Below, piece after piece: positions 10,451 to 20,491 of a stretch of DNA of 64,000 nucleotides (the stretch's first letter is position 1; every line of letters begins with the position of its first letter). This stretch comes from Collimonas arenae (GTDB lineage: Bacteria > Pseudomonadota > Gammaproteobacteria > Burkholderiales > Burkholderiaceae_D), in contig NZ_CP013233.1 in assembly GCF_001584165.1 (NCBI RefSeq), positions 1,302,001 to 1,366,000 on the forward strand. The letters run 5' to 3'. Position numbers and translations under genes: made by a program. The notes beneath the pieces were generated by a model. It saw nothing but the letters and a program-made list of their open reading frames with translations, did no database searches and had not been told where the DNA came from.

Positions 10451-10804
10451 TTAGATAAGTGAAGTTTCAGTGACTGGCACCGTGTACTTCGTATGTCGCA
10501 CCGCTTTCGCCTTCGACAGCAGGCGGTCAGTCGCCTGCGCGGCGCGATGTGCGGCCTGGTCGACCATGCTGGCGATATCGCTGCCTTTTTCCGTGACGAC
10601 CACAGGCGGCAGGCCCGGCAGCGTCAAATGGATCTGGCAGTGTTTGTCGACGCCGCCTTTCGGACCGTTCTGATCGCTGATGCGAACCTTCACTGCCTGG
10701 ATGCCATATTGCTTCCTGCCGAGCGCCAGGGACAGGCGACGGCTAACGTACTCGCGCAATCTGCGGCTGAGTTTTACGCCATTTGCAACGATGGTAGGTT
10801 TCAT
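10451..10804 (-). CDS. HPF/RaiA-like ribosome-associated protein
   Basis: 117 residues resembling the S30AE fold of hibernation-promoting factors: an early LREYVSRRLSLALGRKQYGIQAVKVRISD, a middle strand CQIHLTLPGLPPVVVTEKG and the helix DIASMVDQAAHRAAQATDR. These proteins sit at the ribosome A/P sites in stationary phase. The match is to a diverged betaproteobacterial branch, so the role is inferred. The ATG at 10804 has GGAG six bases upstream. A TTG four codons earlier is a less likely start. Possible promoter for the divergent LysR gene lies upstream. Confidence 0.75.
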   Translation of the reverse strand: MKPTIVANGVKLSRRLREYVSRRLSLALGRKQYGIQAVKVRISDQNGPKGGVDKHCQIHLTLPGLPPVVVTEKGSDIASMVDQAAHRAAQATDRLLSKAKAVRHTKYTVPVTETSLI

Positions 10805-10902
10805 CTTTGGCTCCAATTCGTTTTAGGAGTAATCATCATATAGTCACGACATAACTTTAAAAAGCGAAGATAATCGAATCATTACTTCGAAAAAACGGAA
10901 CA

Positions 10903-11822
10903 ATGAAAACATCAGGATTGAATTTTCGACATCTGCATTACTTCTGGGTAGTCGCCAAGGAAGGCAGCGTCACGCGTGCTGCCGAGCGTCTGGGTTTGGC
11001 GGTGCAGACTGTCAGCGCGCAAATTTCCCTGTTGGAGCAATCGATAGGCAAGGCGTTACTGGCGCCGCAAGGACGGCGGTTGGTGCTGACCGAGGCGGGG
11101 CGCCTGGCCCTGGGCTACGCGGATCAGATTTTCCTGCTGGGCGAGCAGATGCAGGACGCATTGGCCGCCACCGAAGATGAACGCACGATGCGGCTGGCGG
11201 TCGGCATTTCCGACTCGTTGCCGAAACTGATTTCTTCGCGCCTGCTGGAAGCCGCACTGCGCCTGCCGCAGCGGGTAAAACTGGTGTGCTTTGAAGACAA
11301 GTTTGAATCGCTACTTGGTGACCTGACGCTGCACAAGCTCGATGTCGTGCTGACCGACAGGCCGGCACCTTCCGGCACGGCGCTGCGCGTCTTCAGCCAC
11401 TTATTGGGAGAAAGCGATATCGCGCTATTCGGCAGCAAGGAACTGGCCAAGCGCTATCGGCCGACATTCCCGAACAGCCTGAGCGGCGCGCCGGTATTAC
11501 TGCCGACCCGCAACAACCTGATCCGTGGCCGCATCGACCACTGGTTCGAAGCGCGCGAACTGCGGCCGGACGTGGTTGGCGAGTTCGACGACAATGCGCT
11601 GCTGAACACCTTTGGCCGCAGCGGCCTGGCTTGTTCCCAGCGCCGTCCGCGCTCGCCGCCGACGTCGAGGAACAGTTCGGCGCTGTGTTGATCGGCCAAC
11701 TGGATCAGGTGCACGAGCAGTTCTATGCGGTGTCGAATGAACGCAAGATCAAGCATCCAGCGGTTGAAGCGATCTTGTCGGCGATACACGGCAGGGTGTT
11801 TACGCAGAACAGGCGCAAATGA
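10903..11822 (+). CDS. LysR-type regulator, NhaR-like (frameshifted)
   Basis: Transcription factor with an N-terminal winged helix: NFRHLHYFWVVAKEGSVTRAAERLG and the recognition region VQTVSAQISLLEQSIGK. The HYFWVVAKEGSV and GRRLVLTEAG strings are very close to NhaR, the sodium-responsive activator. The effector domain follows. The frame breaks at 11628-11629 (GG, where SGLGLFPAPSALAADVEE is expected); restoring one G gives 306 residues, the NhaR length. No nhaA is adjacent, although a sodium:proton antiporter-like gene lies 15 kb away, so the target is unknown. Confidence 0.85.
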
Positions 11823-11834
11823 ATACGGCCGAAA

Positions 11835-12851
11835 TTATTCCAATGCAGACAAAGTACGGCGATGCTCACCCGGACTGTTCCCGGTCCATTTTTTGAACGC
11901 GCGATGGAAGGCGCTCGGATCGGCGAAGCCGAGGCTGATTGCGATGTCTTCGATGCTGCGGCTTGAACCGCTCAGGTAATTGATCGCCAGGTCGCGCCGC
12001 AGATTGTCCTTGATCGCCTGGTAGGATTGTCCTTCCTGGCTAAGCTTGCGGCGCAGGGTCGATGCGGGGGTTTGCAGTTCTCGCGACAAGCTGTCGAAAT
12101 CCGACCATTCGGTTAGCGGTACTTGCCGCAGGTGGCGCCGGATGGTGGCGGCCAGGCTGTCGTGGTTGCTGTATTTGACCAGCAGGTTGCCGGGGGCTTC
12201 ACGGAGGAAGGTTTGCAGCGAACGTTGGGTCTGCACGATCGGCAGTGCCAGGCTGGCGGCGTCGAAGGTGATGCTGGTGTGGTCCTGGCCGAAACGAGCC
12301 TGGTCGCAAAAGCGGATCTTGTAGTCGAGGCTGGGCTGCGGCTCGGTGCAGCGAAAATCCGCCGACAGCAACTGGATGCGGCGGCCGATCAACCAACTGC
12401 CGACGCCGTGCACGAGCATCAGGAAAGTGGCGTAAGTGAACATGCGACGTGGGGCACCGGTTTCATTGATCGTGATGCGCGCCAGACCATCTTGCTGCGA
12501 TAACGTCGCCGAGATGTCGTCCAGCACCAGCCGCAGGAAATCCAGCACGCGCTCCAGCGCTTTGCCCAGATTGGTACTGTGCAGGGCGCCGCGGCAAAGC
12601 AGGTTGAAGCTGCCGACCCGCATCGGATGCGCATCCATACCGAAGAATTCATCATCCATCGCATGGGCAATCAGATACCAGAGGCGACCGTAATTGGCTG
12701 CCGAGACGCGGGCTTGCGGCGCAGTCATCAGGCGCGGTGAAATGCCTGCCTGGATCAGCAGCGCGTCCGTATCCATGCCACGCTCGCGCATGCTTTTCAG
12801 CGCTTCGTCGACAAGGGCAATGGAGATCGTTCCCTTTTCCCACTCTTCCAT
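11835..12851 (-). CDS. AraC-family transcriptional regulator
   Basis: 338 residues from the ATG at 12851 (MEEWEKGTISIALVDEAL); an upstream TTG would add nine residues. The N-terminal part is the arabinose-binding-like domain of OruR/PhbR-type regulators. The C-terminal DNA-binding region is about 240-335, with RDLAINYLSGSSRSIEDIAISLGFADPSAFHRAFKKWTG. It is divergent from the acyl-CoA synthetase/dehydrogenase pair and is the obvious candidate regulator of it, as AraC proteins of this type often sit next to lipid catabolic genes. Confidence 0.9.
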   Translation of the reverse strand: MEEWEKGTISIALVDEALKSMRERGMDTDALLIQAGISPRLMTAPQARVSAANYGRLWYLIAHAMDDEFFGMDAHPMRVGSFNLLCRGALHSTNLGKALERVLDFLRLVLDDISATLSQQDGLARITINETGAPRRMFTYATFLMLVHGVGSWLIGRRIQLLSADFRCTEPQPSLDYKIRFCDQARFGQDHTSITFDAASLALPIVQTQRSLQTFLREAPGNLLVKYSNHDSLAATIRRHLRQVPLTEWSDFDSLSRELQTPASTLRRKLSQEGQSYQAIKDNLRRDLAINYLSGSSRSIEDIAISLGFADPSAFHRAFKKWTGNSPGEHRRTLSALE

Positions 12852-13017
12852 AAATCCGTCTAGCAAAATATGTTGCAATTCCGATCAAATCCATTGATCG
12901 CTTTTAACATGGCTCCGATGCGACAAATACCCTAGACTGGGATGCGCCACATCCATTTCTCATAACAACATAAAAAGAGCCACCAGGCCTGCCATTTTAG
13001 GTTAGAGGAGAACATTC

Positions 13018-14693
13018 ATGTCATCTGGTTTGCCAGCAGGCGCTACAGCCGCGTCCCATGTTTCCCCGGATTATGCGCAGTTTTATGCGGATTTCAACAT
13101 CGACAGCGTTGCCGCCGAATTGGCCGGCAACCTGCAAACCGGCGTCAATGCCTGCGTCGAATGCTGCGACCGGCATGCCACACCGGGCAGCGTCGCCCTG
13201 GTGTGGGAAGGCAAGGATGGCCGCAGCGCCACCTATACTTTCGAGCAGCTCAAGGAGCTGTCTGGCCGTTTTGCTAATTTCCTCAAAGCACAGGGTGTGC
13301 AACCGGGCGACCGGATTGCCGGGCTGCTGCCGCGCACGCCGGAACTGCTGATCGTGATCCTCGGCACCTGGCGTGCTGGCGCAGTGTACCAGCCGCTGTT
13401 CACGGCATTCGGTTCGAAATCGATCGAATACCGGGTCGCGGCCAGCGCTGCCAAGCTGATCGTCACCGATCCGGATAATCGCCACAAGCTGCAGGATGTG
13501 CCGGATTGTCCGCCGACCATGACTGTCGCCGGCGCCGCCGAACTTGCTGCCGGCGATTTCAATTTCTGGAACGAGATGGATCGGCAGTCGACCGAGTTCG
13601 CACCGGTGATGCGGCAGGCGGATGACGCCTTCATCATGCTGTTCACTTCCGGCACGACCGGCCCGGCCAAGGGTGTTGCGGTGCCGCTCAGGGCCATGCT
13701 GTCGTTCTATGTCTACACGCGTTATGCGGTCGATCTGCGTCCGGAAGACAAATTCTGGAATATCGCCGATCCGGGCTGGGCTTATGGTCTCTACTATTGC
13801 GTGACCGGGCCCTTGATGATGGGGCACGCCATCACCTTCTACGAAGGCTCGTTCACGGTGGAGAGTACTTACCGGATCATCAAGAAGTACGGCATCACCA
13901 ACCTGACCGGCTCGCCGACCGCCTACCGCATGCTGATCGCCGCCGGCGCAGAGGCCGCGGCGCCGGTCAAAGGCCAATTGCGCGCGGTCAGCAGCGCCGG
14001 CGAACCCTTGAACCCGGAAGTGATCCGCTGGTTCCGCGAACATCTGGACACGCTGATCAACGATCACTACGGCCAGACCGAAACAGGCATGGTGCTGTGT
14101 AATCACCACGGCTTGCAGCATGCGGTGCACATGGGCTCGGCCGGCCTTGCCATGCCGGGTTACCGGCTGGCGGTGATCGACGACGATGAGAATGAGCTGG
14201 GTGTCGGCCAACCGGGCGTGCTGGCGGTGGACCGTCCGCGTTCGCCTATCTACTGGTTCCAGGGATACTGGCAGCAGGACAACAGCCGCGACCAGAGCGC
14301 CTACTACATCACCGGCGATACGGTGGAGCTGAACCAGGACGGCAGCATCAGTTTTATCGGTCGCGGCGACGATATCATTACTTCGTCCGGCTATCGCATC
14401 GGTCCTTTCGATGTGGAAAGTGCGCTGCTGGAGCATCCGGCGGTGGTCGAGGCCGCGGTGGTCGGCAAACCGGATCCTGAGCGCACGGAACTGGTGAAGG
14501 CCTTCGTTGTGCTTAGCCAGGATTACGCGCCGAGTGCCGAACTGACGGAAGAATTGCAGCAGTACGTCAAGCGCCGCCTGGCCGCACATTCCTATCCGCG
14601 CGAGATCGAATTTTTGACAGAACTACCGAAAACCCTAGCGGCAAACTGCAGCGCTTCATTTTGCGCAACCAGGAAATTGCTAAAACCAAATGA
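13018..14693 (+). CDS. Acyl-CoA synthetase, AMP-binding family (frameshift near C-terminus)
   Basis: Activates a carboxylic acid to its CoA thioester through an acyl-adenylate. Motifs: IMLFTSGTTGPAKG (phosphate loop), DHYGQTETGM and the hinge FIGRGDDIITSSGYRIGP. The conserved C-terminal lysine motif is broken: adding one C at 14633-14635 restores LPKTPSGKLQRFILRN and a stop at 14693, giving 558 residues. As written the frame ends at 14706 with no catalytic lysine. GAGGAGA precedes the ATG. It is 25 bases before a dehydrogenase gene. Chain-length preference is not certain; the family includes acetyl- and medium-chain ligases. Confidence 0.9.
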
Positions 14694-14718
14694 TAGAAAA
14701 TCGTAAAGAAGAGAAATT

Positions 14719-15486
14719 ATGCAAATCGAAAACAATGTATTCCTGATCAGCGGCGGCGGCTCCGGCCTTGGTGCGGCAACTGCCGCCATGTTGGTGGCGG
14801 CCGGCGGCAAGGTCGTGATCGCCGATGTGAACAAGGAAGCCGGCGCTGCGCTGGCAACACAGTTGGGGGCCAATGCGCGCTTTGTTGCCACCGATGTGTG
14901 CAATGAAGCCAGCGCCACGGAAGCCGTCAACACTGCGGTCACGGTGTTCGGCGGCTTGCATGGACTGATCAATTGTGCTGGCGTGGCGCCGGCCAAGCGC
15001 ATCGTCGGCAAGGAAGGTCCACACGGGCTGGAAGACTTTACTCGCGTGGTGCAGATCAACCTGATCGGCACGTTCAACATGATGCGCCTGGCTGCCGATG
15101 CCATGAGCAAAGGCGAGCCGAATGCGGATGGCGAGCGTGGCGTGGTCATCAACACCGCTTCGGTGGCGGCGTTCGACGGCCAGATCGGCCAGGCTGCATA
15201 TGCTTCCTCCAAAGGCGGGGTTGTGGCCCTGACACTGCCGGCGGCGCGCGAACTGGCACGTCACGGCATCCGCGTGATGACGATTGCGCCGGGCATCATG
15301 GAGACGCCGATGTTGATGGGAATGCCGCAGGAGGTCCAGGACGCGCTGGGAAAAATGGTGCCGTTCCCATCGCGCCTGGGCAAGCCGGCCGAATTTGCAG
15401 CGTTGGCGCGGACTATCATCGAGACTGCTTACCTGAACGGTGAAGTGATTCGCCTCGACGGCGCGATTCGGATGGCGCCAAAGTAA
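14719..15486 (+). CDS. Short-chain dehydrogenase, HSD10-like 3-hydroxyacyl-CoA dehydrogenase
   Basis: 255 residues. The NAD-binding motif is [12 protein letters not shown] near residue 10, followed by ADVNKEAG (Asp suggests NAD), NCAGVAPA, and the catalytic Ser with YASSK (about 165). The overall pattern [24 protein letters not shown] and the C-terminal [15 protein letters not shown] match type II 3-hydroxyacyl-CoA dehydrogenases. It lies just after the acyl-CoA synthetase, so the pair probably act together in fatty-acid or branched-chain acyl-CoA breakdown under the AraC regulator. Confidence 0.9.
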   Translation: MQIENNVFLISGGGSGLGAATAAMLVAAGGKVVIADVNKEAGAALATQLGANARFVATDVCNEASATEAVNTAVTVFGGLHGLINCAGVAPAKRIVGKEGPHGLEDFTRVVQINLIGTFNMMRLAADAMSKGEPNADGERGVVINTASVAAFDGQIGQAAYASSKGGVVALTLPAARELARHGIRVMTIAPGIMETPMLMGMPQEVQDALGKMVPFPSRLGKPAEFAALARTIIETAYLNGEVIRLDGAIRMAPK

Positions 15487-15517
15487 TTCGCTAATTCGGG
15501 CAGTAGAAGGGTGTTGC

Positions 15518-15538
15518 AGGCCGGCGGATTGCCGGCCT
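15518..15538. terminator. Weak hairpin between convergent genes
   Basis: Arms AGGCCGGC and GCCGGCCT with a five-base loop, but no clear T run. It may still serve the convergent dehydrogenase and thioredoxin-like genes. Confidence 0.4.
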
Positions 15539-15556
15539 TCTGCGTTCAGGGATAGG

Positions 15557-16015
15557 TTATTTAGGGGTAGTGACGACCTTGCTGAAGAAATCGTAGATGC
15601 CGTTTTCGCCCATGTGGCGCGCATCCGCCAGTTCGCCGGCCTTGGTCGAGTACAGGATCTTGTTGTCCGCGCCGAGCACGACGGCGGCCGGGATACCCTT
15701 CTTGATCGGGTTGCCGTAGGACTGGGCGACGTCGAGATTCTTGTCGAAATTGCCGACATCGACCTTAACCAGCACGAATTTGCCGTTGATCAGCGGCGCG
15801 CTGGTGCCGTGTAGTGCCTTGTCCAGTTCGCGGCAGTCCGGGCACCAGTTGGCGCCGAATACCAGCAGCACTTGCTTGTGGCTGGCCTTGGCCTGGCTGA
15901 GCGCCTGCTGCAGGTCGACCTTGGCGTCGGCCTTTTCATCGTAGGGAAGGTTGGCGGCAACCACAGCTTGTGCGAATAGCAGCCCCAGGCAAAGCGCAAA
16001 AAATTTTCTCATCAT
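15557..16015 (-). CDS. Periplasmic thioredoxin-fold protein (CPDC)
   Basis: 152 residues. A signal peptide (MMRKFFALCLGLLFAQAVVAA) is followed by a thioredoxin fold with the redox motif GANWCPDCRELD at about residues 55-66, then VLVKVDVGNFDKN and the cis-proline loop KKGIPAAVVL. This resembles DUF255/thioredoxin_7 secreted proteins that reduce or oxidise envelope disulphides. No partner DsbD-like gene is adjacent. Two ATG codons at the start make the exact N-terminus uncertain by one residue. Confidence 0.85.
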   Translation of the reverse strand: MMRKFFALCLGLLFAQAVVAANLPYDEKADAKVDLQQALSQAKASHKQVLLVFGANWCPDCRELDKALHGTSAPLINGKFVLVKVDVGNFDKNLDVAQSYGNPIKKGIPAAVVLGADNKILYSTKAGELADARHMGENGIYDFFSKVVTTPK

Positions 16016-16258
16016 GTCAGCCTCAAATAGATGTCATTCCGGTCCAGTCGGCTCTAGCGCCGATCGCGACAGCTTGACTGGGAGTATATTTCGTTTTGGC
16101 AATGAATGATGCCCGCTGGTCGATTTCCGCTCCGGCCGGAATTGAACGTTCCCGTCTTGTTTCGATCTGAGTAGCGCGTCAAATAGTTGAATTGCTGGAA
16201 AGCGCCGTGAAATTTGCCAAATTATGGCAAACTGCGGGCTGATTTCGGGAGCCATGCA

Positions 16259-17524
16259 TTGAGCATCATAAAAAATTTACCGTTTGAGTGGCTGGTCGGC
16301 ATTCGCTATACCCGTGCGGGCAAGCGTAGCGGCCGTAACAGCTTTATTTCCTTCATCTCGTTGATTTCGATGGCCGGCATCGCCCTTGGTGTGGCGGCGC
16401 TGATCGTGGTGCTGTCGGTGATGAACGGTTTCCAGAAGGATGTGCGCGACCGCATGCTATCGGTGCTGGCGCATATCGAGGTGTTCGATGCTTCCGGATC
16501 GATGCAGAACTGGGAAGAGGTCGCCAAGGAAGCGTTCAAGAACAAGGAAGTGATCGGCGCGGCGCCGTATGTCGATGCCCAGGCGATGCTGGTGCGCGAA
16601 GGCGTCCTGCGCGGCGTGGCCATACGTGGTGTGCTGCCATCGGAAGAGCCGAAGGTGTCGGACGTGGCGAGCAAGGTCAAGCAAGGCAGCTTCAACGACC
16701 TGAAACCGGGTGAATTCAATATCGTGCTCGGCATTGAGCTGGCGCATGCATTGAGCGTCGGTATCGGCGACAAGGTGACGCTGATGGCTGCGCAAGGGCA
16801 GGTGACGCCGGCAGGCGTGATTCCGCGCTTGCGGCAATTCACCGTCGCCGGCATTTTCGAGGCCGGCCATTTTGAATACGACTCAACGCTTGCCTTCATC
16901 CAGCTGGAAGATGCGGAAAAGATGTTCCGCCAGGATTCGCCATCGGGTGTCCGCCTGAAGATTACCGACATGCTGCAGGCACCGCAGGTGGTGCAGCAAC
17001 TGGCGACAACACTGCCTCCCAATTTGTATCTGCGCGACTGGACTCAGCAGAACAGCAACTGGTTCGCTGCCGTCAAGACCGAGAAGCGCATGATGTTCAT
17101 CATTCTGACGCTGATCATTGCGGTGGCTGCCTTTAATCTGGTGTCGACGCTGGTGATGACGGTGACCGACAAGCAGGCCGACATTGCCATCCTGCGTACG
17201 CTGGGTGCATCGCCGGGATCGATCATGAAGATTTTCATGATCCAGGGCGCGCTGGTGGGGTTGATCGGCACCGCCATCGGGATTGGCCTCGGCGTGCTGG
17301 TAGCGCTGAATATCGACGTCATCGTGCCGTTCATCGAACGTATGCTGCATGTGCAGTTCTTGCCGAAGAGCGTTTACGTGATCACCGAATTGCCGTCAGA
17401 CCTGCGCTGGCCGGATGTCTGGACCATCGGCGGCGTCGCCGTGGTGCTGGCTTTCCTGGCGACCCTGTATCCGAGCTGGTGGGCTGCCCGGGTGAAACCT
17501 GCTGAGGCTTTGCGTTATGAGTAA
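16259..17524 (+). CDS. lolC: Lipoprotein-releasing system permease LolC/LolE
   Basis: Inner-membrane part of the Lol exporter, which frees outer-membrane lipoproteins from the inner membrane and passes them to LolA. 421 residues from a TTG at 16259, chosen because GGGAG lies seven bases upstream and because it gives [16 protein letters not shown], like known LolC/E. The N-terminal segment contains [35 protein letters not shown] sequence, a large periplasmic domain follows (about 50-265), and three more membrane segments close the protein. Only one permease gene is present, so it may form a homodimer (LolF-like). It overlaps lolD by eight bases. Confidence 0.93.
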   Translation: MSIIKNLPFEWLVGIRYTRAGKRSGRNSFISFISLISMAGIALGVAALIVVLSVMNGFQKDVRDRMLSVLAHIEVFDASGSMQNWEEVAKEAFKNKEVIGAAPYVDAQAMLVREGVLRGVAIRGVLPSEEPKVSDVASKVKQGSFNDLKPGEFNIVLGIELAHALSVGIGDKVTLMAAQGQVTPAGVIPRLRQFTVAGIFEAGHFEYDSTLAFIQLEDAEKMFRQDSPSGVRLKITDMLQAPQVVQQLATTLPPNLYLRDWTQQNSNWFAAVKTEKRMMFIILTLIIAVAAFNLVSTLVMTVTDKQADIAILRTLGASPGSIMKIFMIQGALVGLIGTAIGIGLGVLVALNIDVIVPFIERMLHVQFLPKSVYVITELPSDLRWPDVWTIGGVAVVLAFLATLYPSWWAARVKPAEALRYE

Positions 17525-18227
17525 TACCAACAATCAAACAAACAATGAAATCGTCCTGTCCTGTCGTAATCTGGGCAAGACGTTTACCCAGGGCAGTTAT
17601 TCGGTCAAGGTGTTGAGCGGCATCGATATCGATGTCGCCAAAGGCGAGCAGGTGGCGATCGTCGGCGCCTCCGGATCGGGCAAGTCAACCTTGCTGCATC
17701 TGCTGGGCGGCCTGGATACGCCGACCACCGGCAACGTCAGTCTGCTCGGCAAGGACTTTACAACCCTGGGCGAAAAGGCGCGCGGCGACTTGCGCAATAC
17801 CGCATTGGGTTTCGTTTACCAGTTCCATCACCTGCTGCCGGAATTCTCGGCGCTCGACAACGTCGCGATGCCGTTGATGATCCGCCGTCTCAAGCGTGCC
17901 GATGCGCAGGAGCAGGCGCGCACTATCTTGGCGCGGGTCAAGCTGGCGGAACGGGTTATCCACGTGCCGGGCGAATTGTCCGGCGGCGAACGCCAACGGG
18001 TTGCTCTGGCGCGCGCGCTGGTCACCAAGCCGGCTTGCGTGCTGGCCGACGAGCCGACCGGCAACCTGGACCGGGCGACTGCGCAATTGACTTTCGACCT
18101 GATGCTGGAGTTGTCGCAGACCTTAGGCACGGCTTTCGTGATCGTGACCCACGACATCGAGCTGGCGCGCCGCTGCGGCCGCATCCTGCGCCTTTCGGAG
18201 CGCGGGCTGGAGCCGTATCAGGATTGA
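17517..18227 (+). CDS. lolD: Lipoprotein-releasing system ATPase LolD
   Basis: 236 residues; drives the Lol permease. It shows Walker [13 protein letters not shown], the signature [16 protein letters not shown], and Walker [13 protein letters not shown], plus the LolD-typical [22 protein letters not shown]. The ATG lies inside the permease stop region (ATGAGTAA), so translation is coupled. A terminator follows inside the end of the convergent yihY gene. Confidence 0.96.
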   Translation: MSNTNNQTNNEIVLSCRNLGKTFTQGSYSVKVLSGIDIDVAKGEQVAIVGASGSGKSTLLHLLGGLDTPTTGNVSLLGKDFTTLGEKARGDLRNTALGFVYQFHHLLPEFSALDNVAMPLMIRRLKRADAQEQARTILARVKLAERVIHVPGELSGGERQRVALARALVTKPACVLADEPTGNLDRATAQLTFDLMLELSQTLGTAFVIVTHDIELARRCGRILRLSERGLEPYQD

Positions 18228-18246
18228 CGTTTGTCAAACTGAGGAG

Positions 18247-19146
18247 TCAGGAAGCCGGCGTCGCCAGATTGCCGGCTTTTTTATTTTGCTCTTGCAGGCT
18301 GCCGAAGAACAGCGCGTACTGGCGCGTGAATTGCGCGCCGAAAAAGAAAATCTGCGCAGAATAGTAAATCCACAGCAGCAGCGCAATCACCGAACCGGCG
18401 GCACCATAGCTTGAGGCGACACCGCTGTTGCCGAGGTAGATGCCGATCAGATACTTGCCTAGTACGAACAGGGCGGCAGTGCCGATCGAGCCGATCCAGA
18501 CATCGCGCCACGGCAGCTTGGTCTGCGGCAGCATCTTGTAGATCGAGGCAAACAGACTGGCGATCACGGCAAATGCAAACAGCTGTGACAGCGGTGAGAA
18601 GATCGTCGTGACGCTGATCCACATGCCGCCCAGATACTTGGCCAGCAGGGCCAGTGCCGCACTCACCACCAGCGAAGTCAGCAGCAGGAAGGCCAGCACC
18701 AGGATCAGCCCGAACGACAGCAGGCGCGTCCGTATCAACGACATGAAGCCAGACTGGCGGGTGCGCTGCACGTACCAGATTTCATCCAGACTATCCTTCA
18801 ATTCGGAAAAGACCGTTGTGGCGCCGATCAGCAGCACCGCTACCGCAATGATTGCCGCTAGCGGCCCCGACTGGTTCTTGTGCGCCGCCGCCAGCAACAG
18901 CTGGATGGCGTCAGCGCCGGTGGGGCCGATCAAGCCTGATAACTGGCCGAAGATTTCCCCGCGCGCAGCTTGTTCGCCGAATACCGCGCCGGCAATCGCT
19001 ATCACCAGTATCAGCATCGGCGCCATTGAAAACAGGGTGTAGAAGGCGAGGGCGGCGCCCTTGCTGCCGGAGCGTTGCTTGAACCACTCCTGGACCGTGC
19101 TCGACAGCATCGCGTGGATGCGCTGGTAATCGGGAAGTTTGATCAT
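18247..19146 (-). CDS. yihY: YihY/BrkB family inner-membrane protein
   Basis: 299 residues with about six transmembrane helices. Family motifs are ALAFYTLFSMAPMLILVIAIAG near the N-terminus, the middle ELKDSLDEIWYV and the late SSYGAAGSVIALLLWIYYSAQIFFFGAQFT. Once called RNase BN, the family is now seen as membrane proteins of unknown function. It begins 28 bases after the upstream lipoprotein gene on the same strand. Confidence 0.93.
   Translation of the reverse strand: MIKLPDYQRIHAMLSSTVQEWFKQRSGSKGAALAFYTLFSMAPMLILVIAIAGAVFGEQAARGEIFGQLSGLIGPTGADAIQLLLAAAHKNQSGPLAAIIAVAVLLIGATTVFSELKDSLDEIWYVQRTRQSGFMSLIRTRLLSFGLILVLAFLLLTSLVVSAALALLAKYLGGMWISVTTIFSPLSQLFAFAVIASLFASIYKMLPQTKLPWRDVWIGSIGTAALFVLGKYLIGIYLGNSGVASSYGAAGSVIALLLWIYYSAQIFFFGAQFTRQYALFFGSLQEQNKKAGNLATPAS
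18252..18283 (+). terminator. Terminator after lolD
   Basis: Arms AGCCGGC (18253-18259) and GCCGGCT (18271-18277) followed by TTTTTTATTTT. It sits within the last codons of the convergent yihY. Confidence 0.8.
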
Positions 19147-19173
19147 CGTTGCAGGGTTCCTTGGTAGCGCTCC

Positions 19174-19671
19174 TTAAAAGCCGAAGCGGGTATGTTCAAA
19201 GCGTGGATCGGGGCCGTTTTCCAGTTTGCGGACTATTCCTTTATCGTCGAAATAGATCGTCATCATCGAATTCCAGACGCCGCTTTCCTTGAAGCCGTAG
19301 TTCCAGCCGTTCAGCTTGACGCGGTTGTAGTAAATCGTTTCGATCGGTTTGCCGACAGTGCGCAAGACGTCGGCTTCGGTAAATTGATTGACCTTGATGG
19401 TGGCGAATTTCTCCAATGTCAGAACTTGCTCATAAGAAATCAATTTTTGATCCGGGCCGATCCGTGCCATGTAGGTAGCCTGGCCAAAGTAGCCCCGTGA
19501 GTATTCTAGCAGGGTATCGTTGCCGTCCTGATAAGTTCCGGTCGGCTTGCCGAGGCGGGAGATCACCTGTGCCTCCGGTTCGCCGGGATTGACTGGGGGC
19601 GCCAGCAGCGAGGCGCAGCCAGTGAGCACCAGCAGCAGGCCGGTCAGCAGGAGAGAAAAAATGTGTTTCAT
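19174..19671 (-). CDS. Outer-membrane lipoprotein, SmpA/OmlA-like
   Basis: 165 residues. A lipobox VLTGC ends the signal peptide, so the mature N-terminal Cys should be lipidated. The body holds two short BamE/SmpA-like repeats: PEAQVISRLGKPTGTYQDG and EADVLRTVGKPIETIY. It is too diverged to call BamE. It lies upstream of yihY on the same strand. Confidence 0.8.
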   Translation of the reverse strand: MKHIFSLLLTGLLLVLTGCASLLAPPVNPGEPEAQVISRLGKPTGTYQDGNDTLLEYSRGYFGQATYMARIGPDQKLISYEQVLTLEKFATIKVNQFTEADVLRTVGKPIETIYYNRVKLNGWNYGFKESGVWNSMMTIYFDDKGIVRKLENGPDPRFEHTRFGF

Positions 19672-19714
19672 GGCAATACCCCTAAAAGAATGTTATTGGC
19701 GTCACGCTAAGTAT

Positions 19715-19743
19715 TTGAATCGGCAGGAGTTTTGCTATATACT
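19715..19743 (+). promoter_or_regulatory. Sigma-70 promoter for rpsO
   Basis: TTGAAT (19715-19720), a 17-base spacer and TATACT (19738-19743), about 100 bases before the rpsO ATG. The long leader would leave room for S15 autoregulation. Confidence 0.65.
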
Positions 19744-19846
19744 GCGCGTCTGGTCAGATTCGACCGGATTTATTAATCGTTGTTCACGGTGCATAAGGTT
19801 CAGGGCTCTAGCCCATACTCTGTACACCGCTTGTGAAAGGTAAAGC

Positions 19847-20116
19847 ATGACTATCGAAAAAACAGCTAAGGCCGCTATTATCACTGATAATGCGCGCGGT
19901 CAAAACGACACCGGCTCCCCAGAAGTGCAAGTTGCGCTGCTGACAGCCCGTATCAACGACCTGAACGGCCACTTCAAAGCCCACGCCAAGGATCACCATT
20001 CCCGCCGCGGCCTGATCATGATGGTTAACCGTCGTAAGAGCCTGCTGTCCTACCTCAAAGGTAAGGACCTGAACCGTTACCGTTCGCTGATCGAAAAACT
20101 CGGCCTGCGTAAGTAA
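19847..20116 (+). CDS. rpsO: 30S ribosomal protein S15
   Basis: 89 residues, the standard size. It binds 16S rRNA early in 30S assembly. Conserved strings are [44 protein letters not shown] and [13 protein letters not shown]. The ATG follows GAAAGG. As in many bacteria it lies directly upstream of pnp, separated here by a terminator-like hairpin. Confidence 0.98.
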   Translation: MTIEKTAKAAIITDNARGQNDTGSPEVQVALLTARINDLNGHFKAHAKDHHSRRGLIMMVNRRKSLLSYLKGKDLNRYRSLIEKLGLRK

Positions 20117-20212
20117 TCGTCAGTGCGCGACTCGTCGTCGGCCCCGGTTATTTTCTGCGACATCCTGTTTCGATATTTCGTGACGATGTCCTTGGTCCGT
20201 CGATAAGTTGAA

Positions 20213-20249
20213 AAAAATGCCTGTATCAGTCTCTGATGCGGGCATTTTT
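20213..20249 (+). terminator. Terminator between rpsO and pnp
   Basis: Arms AAAAATGCC (20213-20221) and GGCATTTTT (20241-20249) with inner pairing TATCAG/CTGATG. In E. coli a comparable hairpin separates rpsO from pnp and allows partial read-through. Confidence 0.8.
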
Positions 20250-20491
20250 GCTTTTGGCAGCAGCTTTTTTGTAGCTTATCTACACAAGTTTCAAGAAGTA
20301 AGAAGAAGTTAGTACTAAGCAAGGAGACGGCAATTCATTGGCAGTAGCCAGCGATGAATCGTCTGTGGTGAGGTGAACGACAGCGCCTGAAAATCTGTCG
20401 GCAAATAAACAATTGCGGGAAAGAGTTTAAGAGTTGCAAGCGTCAGTTTGCAGCGAATTACTCTGTCCCCAACTGATGAGAAGGATATATC
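20250..20491 (+). other. pnp leader region
   Basis: About 240 bases between the hairpin and pnp. No gene is evident. In E. coli the pnp leader is the site of RNase III and PNPase autocontrol; no specific duplex could be assigned here by eye. Confidence 0.4.

Noticed and set aside
13021..14589. A 522-codon open frame on the minus strand
   Set aside because: It lies opposite the acyl-CoA synthetase, is rich in Arg/His, has no domain, and is a shadow of GC-rich codon use.
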